Source: Crossaster papposus (Eukaryota > Echinodermata > Asteroidea > Velatida > Solasteridae). Taken from it: a stretch of DNA of 64,000 nt. The notes beneath the pieces are model-generated. The model was not told the origin of the DNA, made no database searches, and saw only the letters and a list, made by a program, of their open reading frames with translations. Numbering within the stretch: the stretch's first letter is position 1; every line of letters begins with the position of its first letter. Below are positions 13,003 through 22,546 of the stretch, piece after piece. Made by a program: the position numbers and the translations under genes. The DNA is taken from positions 124,001 through 188,000 of the forward strand of contig JBAIAA010001105.1 of NCBI GenBank assembly GCA_037893245.1. Reading direction: 5' to 3'.

Positions 13003-16000
13003 ATGGAGTTAAAGACCCTACTCTTAGTAACACTGTTGTGTTCACTCAACCTGCTCATCCAACAACAATGGGTTGCTGTTGATAGCAACCATGTCAAAGA
13101 AAATGGAGCTACAAAATGTCGCAACAGGCCTATGGGCTTTTGCAAGGCACGCATTCCCTATTACTGTAACTCCATGGCCACCTTTAGTGTGACATTATTA
13201 CCTTGTGGTGATGTCGATCCAAACCCAGGCCCAGATAGCCAACATCTTGATCAAACTGACTATCGTTCTCGGCAATCGAATCCTACATACACCACAACTC
13301 AACTCTTGACCATCGGAACTGCCTGTTCTGGACGACCCATCCCTTGTCATATTTGGTCTACCATCAGAAATCTTGGGATTCATTCCAAGCCCCCAACCCA
13401 TAGAGGGACCCGTGCTGGATCGCGCAAGACCAAGCGTCGATCAACCTGTACGATCAATGTACTCCCATCACATGCTCCTAGTCAGCTTAAAGTTTGCCTC
13501 TGGAATGTCCGATCGATCCGTAACAAAACTCTTTCATTCTCGGAATATGTCCTTGAACATGATATTGACATAATGGCAGTAACTGAAACCTGGCTCACAA
13601 ATGAAAGCTCTATTGTCATTGGGGAGATTACCCCACCAGGCTATTCGTTTTTGAACGTTCCTCGACCGGTTATCGCCGATTCCAACCGAACCCATAACTA
13701 TGGTGGGATTGGCTTACTGTCTAAATCCCCACTTGGCATGTTCATCCATAATTTTGATTACATAACTACCACCTTTGAACATGCGTATTTCACTGATAGA
13801 AAGCGAGATATAAATGTTGTAGTCATCTACAGACCACCCCCCTCGCCGACAAACGGATTCACTACATTGCAGTTCCTCAGGGAATTCGACACATTTATCG
13901 GCACACTAGCCCTGAATTCACACAAGATTCTGATCGTCAGTGACTTTAACCTACACATTGATGTGCCGTCGCGGTCCGATGTCTCTCAATTCATGGCGTC
14001 TGTGTCGGCGTTCGGCTTCAAGCAACTTGTGACGAGTCCAACGCACAAGAGTGGTCACATTTTAGACATGGTCCTTAGTCGTGAGGATGACAATCTCGTT
14101 CAGTCCTGTGTTGTTAATGATAACTCTTTGTCAGACCATCACGTTGTTTGTTGCAATCTCCGAATCTTAAAGCCTACGTATCCTGATATCGTTCGCCATT
14201 TACGGAACTTCCGATCTATCGATCTGCCCTTGTTAACCACGGATTTTGCCAGTGCCATACAACCGTGCTTCGACGTTTCCAACTCGAGCGAATTAGTCTC
14301 CAAATTCAACACGGTTATCACAGAAGTGCTTGATCGGCATGCCCCCCTTCAGACTCGTCGCCGTAAAGTCAGATTGCGTCAGCCGTGGTACAACGCTGAT
14401 ATTCATGCTGCCAGGAAAATGCGACGTCGGTATGAAAGGATGTGGCGAAAAAGTCGCCTAGAATCGCACTCGGCACTTTTTACGAATCAGCGGAAGTACG
14501 TCAATTGCCTCATCGAAACTGCAAAACGAACCTATTTCGCTAATCAACTGAAAAATGCTGATACAAAAAGCATTTTTCGAACAGTTGGGACACTATTCAA
14601 CACAAATACTAAACCCCGCCCCTTGTCCGATTCAAGTCAATCATTAGCAAATGACTTCGTCAATTTCTTCATCGACAAGATCTTCAAAATTCGCAGCAAC
14701 CTCGAGCGTGCGATTGACCCAATCCTACGCAGTGCCAATCCTGAGGAGATACCAGCTCTGGACTTAGAGATTGCATCCCAAGATGAGATTTGTCGAATCA
14801 TCAGCTCTTCAACCAACAAAACGTGCAGTCTTGACCTCATTCCAACATGGTTATTAAAGTCCGCTACCAACTCATTTCTTCCGATTATCACCCACATTGT
14901 CAACACATCGATTTCTACAGGCAATTTTCCGGACTCACTTAAACACGCAATTGTCACCCCAATTCTCAAAAAGCCATCGTCCGACATCAATGAACTTGCC
15001 AACTACCGTCCAGTGTCGAACTTACCTTTCATTTCGAAAGTCATTGAAAAGGTAATAGTTTCTCGCATTACAGCACATATGGATGATCCTAATCTTTGGG
15101 AATCTCACCAATCCGCTTACAGATCCGGACACAGCACGGAAACTGCACTGCTTTTAATCAAAAATGATATAATGCTGGCGATTGGTGACAACAAAGGTGT
15201 GTTTCTAGTTCTTCTAGATTTAAGTGCCGCCTTCGACACTGTGGACCACCGAATCCTTCTACGGATGCTCAGTGAGTCCATTGGCCTGACAAGGAAAGGA
15301 CTGTGCTGGTTCCGTAGCTACCTCTGTAATAGGACATGCAATGTGTGTATTGATGGCGAGTTTTCACACACAAAACCACTTGACTACGGAGTACCACAAG
15401 GTTCTGTTTTAGGTCCCTTGCTATTCACCATCTACATAAAGCCGATCGGTGCTATAATTCGCAAACATGGTCTTCGTTTCCAGATATATGCCGACGACAC
15501 TCAAATTTATTCCACATTCAACCCCAAGGATCCGGAATCGATACAATCTGCTCTTAACAATTTGTCTTCTTGCATCCAAGATGTGAAGCTATGGATGACC
15601 CAAAACATGCTCAAACTGAACGACACAAAGACTGAGCTTCTTATAGCGGCTTCAACACACACGCTTCGCAACTTACCTCCTGTCACTCTGACAATAGGGG
15701 ACACTGCCATAACACCATCGCAGTCCGTTCGCAACCTGGGAATCTATTTTGATGCAAATATGTCAATGTCAAAACATGTTCTCAACCTCAACCGCAGCAT
15801 TCACTTTCAACTTCGCAACATTTCACGAATTCGCCGATACCTTGATTTTGAAGCATGTCACCAAGTCATTCGTGCGCTAGTTCTATCCCGTCTGGATTAT
15901 GGCAACTCCCTACTCTTCGGTATTACGGAATCCAATCTGGATAAACTCCAGCGACTGCAAAACCGTGCTGCACGCCTTTTATTTGCCGTTGACAGACGTG

Positions 16001-16341
16001 AATCGGCGGCTCCGCTACTTGCTCAACTTCATTGGCTTCCCGTCCGGCAAAGAATTCGCTTTAAGGTCGCACTCCTCATCTTCAAATGTCTCCATCACAC
16101 AGCTCCACAATACTTTGATCGCTGTATCCAACTCCACGTATCAGGTCGATCCGGTCTTCGATCCTGCCGTGATGGTACGCTGCTGTTAGAACCCAGATCA
16201 AAAAACACTTCCACTGACAAATCCTTCACAATTGCTGGCCCTCAACTTTGGAACACGATACCCTCTCACATCAGATCACTGGACCCTGTTTCGTCATTCA
16301 AAAACAACTTAAGAGTGGGTCCACGTAAATATTTCATATAA
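13003..16341 (+). CDS. LINE polyprotein: signal-like segment, 2A motif, AP endonuclease, reverse transcriptase
   Basis: The frame opens at ATG 13003 (aca ATG G, strong context). Residues 1-28 are a hydrophobic signal-peptide-like stretch (MELKTLLLVTLLCSLNLLIQ). Residues 70-77 form a 2A-like motif (DVDPNPGP). Residues about 161-380 are an APE-type endonuclease with NVRSI, ETWL, SDFN and SDHH. Residues about 648-900 are the reverse transcriptase with NYRPVS, DLSAAFDTVDH, PQGSVLGPLLF and the catalytic YADD (829-832). The C-terminal part has LDYGNSLLFG and LHWLPVRQRIRFK, as in CR1/L2/Rex relatives. The last residues before the stop at 16341 come from the inserted foldback element. The native C-terminal codons resume right of it at 21420 and stop about 25 bases later. 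Upstream of the interruption the frame is free of stops, so the LINE was young when broken. It would act in target-primed reverse transcription. Confidence 0.9.
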   Translation: MELKTLLLVTLLCSLNLLIQQQWVAVDSNHVKENGATKCRNRPMGFCKARIPYYCNSMATFSVTLLPCGDVDPNPGPDSQHLDQTDYRSRQSNPTYTTTQLLTIGTACSGRPIPCHIWSTIRNLGIHSKPPTHRGTRAGSRKTKRRSTCTINVLPSHAPSQLKVCLWNVRSIRNKTLSFSEYVLEHDIDIMAVTETWLTNESSIVIGEITPPGYSFLNVPRPVIADSNRTHNYGGIGLLSKSPLGMFIHNFDYITTTFEHAYFTDRKRDINVVVIYRPPPSPTNGFTTLQFLREFDTFIGTLALNSHKILIVSDFNLHIDVPSRSDVSQFMASVSAFGFKQLVTSPTHKSGHILDMVLSREDDNLVQSCVVNDNSLSDHHVVCCNLRILKPTYPDIVRHLRNFRSIDLPLLTTDFASAIQPCFDVSNSSELVSKFNTVITEVLDRHAPLQTRRRKVRLRQPWYNADIHAARKMRRRYERMWRKSRLESHSALFTNQRKYVNCLIETAKRTYFANQLKNADTKSIFRTVGTLFNTNTKPRPLSDSSQSLANDFVNFFIDKIFKIRSNLERAIDPILRSANPEEIPALDLEIASQDEICRIISSSTNKTCSLDLIPTWLLKSATNSFLPIITHIVNTSISTGNFPDSLKHAIVTPILKKPSSDINELANYRPVSNLPFISKVIEKVIVSRITAHMDDPNLWESHQSAYRSGHSTETALLLIKNDIMLAIGDNKGVFLVLLDLSAAFDTVDHRILLRMLSESIGLTRKGLCWFRSYLCNRTCNVCIDGEFSHTKPLDYGVPQGSVLGPLLFTIYIKPIGAIIRKHGLRFQIYADDTQIYSTFNPKDPESIQSALNNLSSCIQDVKLWMTQNMLKLNDTKTELLIAASTHTLRNLPPVTLTIGDTAITPSQSVRNLGIYFDANMSMSKHVLNLNRSIHFQLRNISRIRRYLDFEACHQVIRALVLSRLDYGNSLLFGITESNLDKLQRLQNRAARLLFAVDRRESAAPLLAQLHWLPVRQRIRFKVALLIFKCLHHTAPQYFDRCIQLHVSGRSGLRSCRDGTLLLEPRSKNTSTDKSFTIAGPQLWNTIPSHIRSLDPVSSFKNNLRVGPRKYFI
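13159..13233 (+). other. 2A-like translational recoding motif in LINE ORF
   Basis: Codons for D-V-D-P-N-P-G-P end at 13233, so ribosome skipping would fall between the G codon (13228-13230) and the P codon (13231-13233). The consensus is D-(V/I)-E-x-N-P-G-P; here E is D. The upstream context (SVTLLPCG) is the hydrophobic lead usual for 2A peptides. 2A-like sequences near the N-terminus of APE-type LINEs are documented in marine invertebrates, and for related invertebrate 2A sequences a role as signal sequence has been reported. Activity of this variant is not known. Confidence 0.75.
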
Positions 16342-17422
16342 GTGTCCTCGGCATTTTTTTTAAATTTTTTAATATGAAAGGACTTGGTAAGCAAGTAACC
16401 AAAATTGAAATATTATTTTTTTCTATTGCCCGTTGCCATGGTAATGGGCCATTTTGTGTTTTGGGCACTTTTAGCCAGTTTTGGGGCCGCAAAAACATTT
16501 TTTGTGCTTATTTTCAAAAAATCAAGTCAAAATACAAAATGTTATCACAAAATAAACTATATCATTACAAAGTATCATCCTTGCCCTTACTTGAGAAAAA
16601 AAAAATGTTTTAAATTTCACCCTTATGCTATTTTTAGAACATGCATTAAAGCATGTTTTCAGAACTTGTAAAATTGACATTTTTAACCTATTTTTGTCCC
16701 TCTAAAAGTCACCTTGCCAGGGGTCTCAGAATATTTTCCTTTTGGATTGGATTAGAGCCAACATTGGTCTTTTCATATCTGGTGAGAAAAGTTTGGGGGA
16801 TTGTATCCTCTTAAGGCAGTACTGAATCAAAATTTGTCATTTTTCCAAAAAACTTAACAAATGAAATTTGAACTTTTTCTTTAGTTTGAAGTAATTATAC
16901 ACGAAAACAATAACATTTGTTGAATCTGGCGCCTTTTTCAAATCATACAAGTGAGTTGTAGGCCTGTGAATTACTTCTATACTGAATAAGCAGCATTTTT
17001 GACAGCGAAACTTTAGACTAACCCCCTCCACAACATTTCTTACATACCACATTGTATAACATTGTATTAGTGGCATATACAAAGAGGAAACAATACTAAT
17101 TGTTGTGAACGAAACAATTATTTCTACAGAACCCAACTAAAGCATTATTTCTACATAACCCAACAGTCCCGTTATGCAACCAAAATGCAAAATTAAATCA
17201 CAAAATCAACGATCACAAAGTATCATCCTTGCCCTTACTTGAGAAAATAATTAAATGGTTAACAATTTTTAGAACATGCGTCAAAGCATGTTTTTAGAAC
17301 TTGTAAAATTGTAATTCTATTTTAGTCCCTCAAAAAGTCAACTTGCCAGGGGTCTTAGCCTGAAATATTTCTCTTTTGGATTTGATTAGAGCCAACATTG
17401 GTCTTTCCATACTGGTAAAGCC

Positions 17423-17870
17423 CCTGTCACACTTGTCCGAATTGTCACTCCGTTCATGTTCCGAGTAACAAATTGTGAATTCGGTGTTTAATCGGTTTGA
17501 ACTGAACTCAAACGGATTTCCCTCGGTTTCCCTCAGTTTTCCAACGCTATATACTCGTGTACGTTCGGTGATGCACTGAGGAACTCGAAGAAATTATTGA
17601 ACCTGTTTAATAATTTATCCGAATTGTCGCGGCAACCTCAATACGGACGGTATCCGGTATACACACGGAATATGCACTGTATACTCATTCGTTGCCATTC
17701 GTTGCAATGTGGAATAGGTACGGAAGAGTACGGAAAAGGCCTCCGATTCCGATCGATAACCGTATGTATTCAGATTTCATTCCGAACCCACACCATTGTA
17801 ATGCCGATCAAAAAACATACGCACCGACTTTGATGTCACTAAATCCGACGATATACCGCATTACCACTTC
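17423..17870. mobile_element. Insertion inside one arm of the foldback element
   Basis: The left duplicate (16547-17163) and the right arm run continuously where this second duplicate is split, between ggtctttccatactgg and cagtttaaagtaataatac. The inserted 0.45 kb starts near taaagcccctgtcacac, a terminus like that of the element at 23489. A matching right end is not obvious, so the boundaries are approximate. Confidence 0.35.
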
Positions 17871-18723
17871 AGTTTAAAGTAATAATACACACAGCAATAA
17901 TTGTACTTTTATGAATCTGGCTCCTTTTTCAAATTATAAGAGTGAGTTGTAGGCCTGTGAATTACTCCTACTGAATAATCTGCATTTGTTATGGCGAAAA
18001 TCTAGACTATAACTCCCTCCACAGCATTTCTTACATTCTATTTTCTGATAACATTTTATTAGTGGTATATATAAAGACAAAACAATACTTGTTGTGAACT
18101 AAAACATTATTACTACAGAACCCAACTAAAGCATTATTTAAAAAAAACAAAACAGCCCCTTTAAGCACGTCACCTCTCAAAAACAAAACTTTATTGCCTG
18201 CTAGTGTATCCAAAGTGTTACATTATAGCGCTCCCTTAGAGCTATGTCAGTTCGAAGAACAAAACATAGGGCTTTTTTGCACTTGTATTTTTTTATATTT
18301 GAACTATTATACCATATAACAACTTTTTAAAACCAATCAAAACAAAAAAATGTATGTGGTTTATTTGTGTAGTATAAGATAAAAAGCTGTATCCTCATTG
18401 AATGATCCCCACAATGTCTCTTCCCAGGTTGTATCGTAAAATCGTGTGATCCCATGGCCACACGGCATTATAGTGTTTTTGACTTCCAACTGGCGTCCTC
18501 GAACAAAGATACTGACAATTTGGGAGACTGCCAACATAGTTGAATGGTAGTTGACTGCGTGAAGAAGCTATGCCTATATTCGAATGGTCGAATTTGTATT
18601 AAAAAGTCACGCCCCATTTAAGCAATTTGCAAAGTCCATTGCGTGATCGAGGGAGCTGATGGGAATATAAATCGTGTGCGGTTGCACTGTCGAATACAGT
18701 GGTCGTTGGCAAAGACTATAAGA

Positions 18724-18790
18724 TAGCTCAGTTGGTAGAGCGCCGGTCCGTTATTCTGGAGGTCGCAGGTTCGAGTCCCGCCAATAGGGG
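18724..18790 (+). other. tRNA-like sequence (pol III box A and box B), not a functional tRNA
   Basis: Box A-like TAGCTCAGTTGGTAGAGC is at 18724-18741 and box B-like GGTTCGAGTCC at 18768-18778, with spacing as in a tRNA. D-arm and anticodon-arm pairing are recognisable (anticodon position would read GTT). The seven bases before box A do not pair with those after the T-arm, and the T stem has a mismatch, so an intact acceptor stem cannot form. It sits in the central loop of the foldback element and is probably a SINE head or tRNA relic. Confidence 0.5.
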
Positions 18791-19277
18791 GCGCTATAAC
18801 GCAACACTTTGGATACACTTGCAGGCGATAAAGCTGTGTTTTTGAGGGGTGACGTGCTTAAAGGGGCTGTTGGATTCTGTAGAAATAATGTTTTAGTTCA
18901 CAACAAGTATTGTTTCCTCTTTTTATATGTCACTAATAAAATGTTATCAGAAAATGGTATGTAAGAAATGTTGTGGAGGGGATTAGTCTAGATTTTCGCC
19001 GTCAAAAATGCTGCTTATTCAATAGGAGTAATTGATAGGCCTACAATTCACTCTTATGATTTGAAAAAGGCGCAAGATTCATAACAATATTATTGTTTGT
19101 GTGTATTATTACTTCAAACTAAAGAAAAAGTTCAAATTTCATTTTTTTCGTTTTGGGGGAAAATGACAATTTTTGATGCATTACTGCCTCAAGAGGATAC
19201 AATCCCCCAAACTTTTCTCACCAGATATGAAAAGACCAATGTTGGCTCTAATCCAATCCAAAAGGAAAATATTCTGA

Positions 19278-20993
19278 CAGTCAGTGCGCACCGTTCGAGA
19301 TAATTAGCATATTTCACTAGTTTCATTTGCAGCCGCGCGGCGCTCTCGGACCCTTCGAGATTTCGCGTGAATGCGCGAGCGCTCGGAGACGATGTGAAAC
19401 ATTGGCTAGAGGTCCCAGCAAGAAGGCAGTGTTGGGTCAAGCATGGAGTGGTAAGTTTCTTGAACATTTTCCTCGTAAAATAAACCCATTTTTACCAGAT
19501 TTTAGAGACCAATTACACGTGAATCTTCGTCTGAAATGTGGTTTAAGTTTTACACTTTTCGTTGATAAGCTTTACACTTAGGGTGCCCCCGACTGTTTCG
19601 AGCACGATTGAGACAAACGGAGTCGATATTCTGATAGACGAAGGATCGTTCTTTCGATTGGTACCACATATACTTCTGCAGGTTTAGCCGTCGATGTTTT
19701 TTTCAGTGCCAAAAATTTTGCAAAAATCATTATTTGTGCCGTATCGTTTTAGCTTACGTGACGTCATCATCAAATGTCGGGGGAAAGGCCTTGTGTTTTT
19801 ACTTGTTCTTACGACGCCATTTATTTTGTCATGTTTGTTGATGTCATGTCAATTGTCATGTATGTATGCAGCTGAGAAAAACTTTAAAATAAATGTTTTG
19901 TACTATTTACAAAAGAAAAAGAAAAGAACAATGTCATTTGGTTTATTCCTGTGTTTTTATTCTTCCTTGTATATTTAATATATTTTATTTGGAGCTCACT
20001 GCAATTCCCAGCTTTTAAGTGAGATTTCACAGTAAATAGATTCGGGGTGGGCAGGGTCACGAATTTAACTTTCATTCGTTGGAAAAGTAAAACTCACTAA
20101 AAAATGCTTAAAAGATTAAGTATTATAAAACAAAAACAAAAAATATATATGAGTTCAGGAACAAAACAAACAAAGACAGATTTCATTTTAAAACTGTCAA
20201 ATATTGTATTCATAGCATTGGATTAGAAGGCCATCATTATTTATCCCTAAACTAGCAATTAACTGTTGCGTTTTTTGCCAGTTTTGGTTTCTGAGACGTT
20301 AAGATACAGATACAGATACATAACTGAAGCTAAACCCTGCCAAAAACCATACTAACGAATAATAGTCAGGCACCGCTTTGTTGTCAACACAAGCCCCCGT
20401 GAATGCATCACACGAGCAAGGAATCGTGCCAAAAATGGGTGCCTTGCGTTTTGTTACGTAGAAGCTGATTAGTCAGTTGGCACGCTTGATGCACGTTCTG
20501 ACCAATCACGTTCGGGCTCACATTAGAACAACGAGTAATTGCGGATTTTTTTACCGAGAATGTTCGCGCTGACGGCGACGGATACTTAGGGTGCCCCCGA
20601 CTGTTTCGAGTGGATTCAGAAACAACAACAGTAGCGGTTGAGTAGATGAATAATGTACCTAAACACACATGATTAAGGTTTGTCTGCACGATTTCGTTAA
20701 ATGCTACAAAAGGGACTTTTTCGGAGACCATTATTTTTGTACAACGATGTTCATTTTTATAGTCCGAAATTTCTTATTTCTGAACAATTAAAAATTCATC
20801 CATGACGTTTGTTATTACAATTAAGCATTCATCGTTCATACTATTACGTTTTTATATTTTTACATGGCTGGGTTTTCACGATATGATTTTTTGAAAATGT
20901 GCCCTCCAAGCTCATTATATATGCAAAACTGCGACTGTCGTGCATACGCTGCAAATGAAAGAAACGACTTTTCCGAACGGTGCGCACTGACTG
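19278..20993. mobile_element. Nested inverted-repeat element with CTGA target duplication
   Basis: The ends are cagtcagtgcgcaccgttcg and its perfect reverse complement, flanked by ctga at 19274-19277 and 20994-20997. The intact left arm of the host foldback (ggtctcagaatatt at about 16720) shows the empty site in inverted form. Length is 1716 bp. Inside, ttagggtgcccccgactg occurs twice in direct orientation (about 19579 and 20587). No transposase is recognised. A 4-bp duplication excludes typical hAT (8 bp) and Tc1/mariner (TA). Confidence 0.75.
19332..19449 (+). other. Candidate exon fragment inside the nested element
   Basis: After an acceptor-like tttcatttgcag, an open, GC-richer frame reads GDDVKHWLEVPARRQCWVKH in its second half and ends at a donor-like gtggtaagtt. 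Composition and splice-like borders suggest a captured or relic exon. I do not recognise the protein family, and the call rests on pattern only. Confidence 0.25.
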
Positions 20994-22546
20994 CTGAGAC
21001 CCCTGGCAAGTTGACCTTTTGAGGGACAAAAATTTGTTAAAAATGTGAATCTTACAAGTTCTGAAAACATGCTTTAATGCATGTTCTAAAAATAGCATAA
21101 GGGTGCAATTTAAACAATTTTATTTTGTTCTCAAGTAAGGGCAAGGGTGATACTTTGTAATGATATAGTTAATTTTGTGATAACATTTTGTAATTTGGCT
21201 GGGTGATTTGTTTTAAATAAGCAAACAAACTGTTTTTACTGCCCCCAAACTGGCTTAAAATGCCCAAAACACAAAATGACCCGTTACCATGGCAACGGGC
21301 ATAAGAAAAAAAAATTAGTTCAATTTTGGTTACTTGCTTACCAAGTCCTTTCATATTAAAAAATATTTTAAAAATGCCGAGGACACTTATATGAAATATT
21401 TACGTGTACCCACTCTTAAAAACTCACCTGTTTCCAAATGCCCTTTGATATGTACATGTATTGTTTTCATTACCTCTTGTTGCTGAGCGCCATGATCTAG
21501 ATGGAATGGCGCTATACAAATCCTGTTATTATTATTATTATTATTATAAAGGCTTGTGGTGTTTATTGGTAGACGAACCTAAATTATCAATATTGCCTTG
21601 AGACTATAGTGACGCCATCGATCATATATTCGCTTAACGGACCTCATAAAGCCACAATATGAGAAATAATATAATCTGCGTTACCTGGAAGGAATCCCAG
21701 ACTAAAACTAAAAGTGGCCGCCACCAGCTCCATCCAAGCAAAGGCAGACGCTAAGAGATCAGTTCCAAGCAGCTCCCTCGTGTACAGATCATTAAGCGAT
21801 CCAGATGCTCCAATCGCACCATAAAAGAGGAAGGCACTGGCCATCATCAGCCAGTAGGTGTTTACCAAGGGAGTTATCAGTAGAGCCGAGGAACTTAGTA
21901 CGATCAACAGCACCATCACCGGTCGCAACTTCAACAAACCTCTGTCTACAGCAGGACCAAACAGGAGCTTGAAAACGGCGTTGCCGACCCCGCCAGCTGT
22001 AGTGAATGTCACAGCGTCGTACGGAGAGAAGCCTTTGGCTTCGGCGTGGGAAACGTAATAGATGTACCACTGATCAACCACAAAGCGGGCGCATATGAAG
22101 ATGACTGCTGTGATCCAAAATGAGACCTGGAAACAAACCGAGAATCCTAAATTGTTCATTTGGGCAGCGAGAGCGTCTCTGAAGACGCTTAGTCGTGATG
22201 ACTGTTTCAAGCTGGCTGTCTTCCCGGCACCTGGTGAACCGACTTGTGGCTCCTCATTGGTGTCGGTTTTCACCGACTGGTAACTACCATTTATCTCGGA
22301 TTGATCACTCGACGGTGCACGTAGGAGAGCGCCACAAACCCCAAGATGCAGAACCAACCCTCCAAGAATAAGCGAAGCACCTCTCCAGCCGTACGTATCT
22401 AGCAACAGTTGTACTAATGGTCCATGCAGTGATCATGCCTACTGAAGCTCCTGACTGTCCAATTGCTGTTGCTGTAGCAAAGGATGTCGTAAAACAGCGT
22501 CCTATTAACGCCCTCATCAGAATATTGGTGACACTTAAAGCAAGTC

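Larger units (their letters stand above)
16313..21415. mobile_element. Foldback-type DNA element with TTAA target duplication
   Basis: The LINE ORF is cut at ttaa (16309-16312), and the same ttaa follows the element (21416-21419). The ends are gagtggg and cccactc. The first 400 bp or more (16313-16735) are the inverted complement of 21415-20994, and pairing continues between about 16735-17160 and 19277-18880, so the arms approach 0.85 kb. The left half also contains a degenerate direct duplication (about 16547-17163 and 17195-18150), and 18140-18232 pairs with 18880-18787. No transposase is recognisable. The TTAA target resembles piggyBac or Kolobok groups, but the long arms suggest a non-autonomous foldback. 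Net length without the nested insertion is about 3.4 kb. Confidence 0.75.
12686..21547 (+). mobile_element. CR1/L2-like non-LTR retrotransposon, full-length but interrupted
   Basis: Compared with intron 3 of copy 1, the insertion starts after ggtgaccatata (12674-12685) and ends with a (tta)n tail at about 21526-21547. It contains about 315 bp of 5' UTR, one long ORF and, after a 5.1-kb interruption at 16313-21415, the ORF end and a short 3' UTR (21420-21525) with the phrase aatggcgctatacaaat. That phrase plus a TTA microsatellite is typical of L2/CR1-group 3' ends. Without the interruption the element is about 3.75 kb. It is antisense to the host transporter gene. Confidence 0.8.

Noticed and set aside
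13003..13233. Viral polyprotein because of the 2A motif
   Set aside because: The motif is in frame with an APE endonuclease and a CR1/L2-type reverse transcriptase, and the element has LINE ends; no viral structural or replicase domains exist here.
18715..18790. Functional tRNA gene
   Set aside because: The acceptor stem does not pair and the T stem has a mismatch, so only a tRNA-like relic is claimed.
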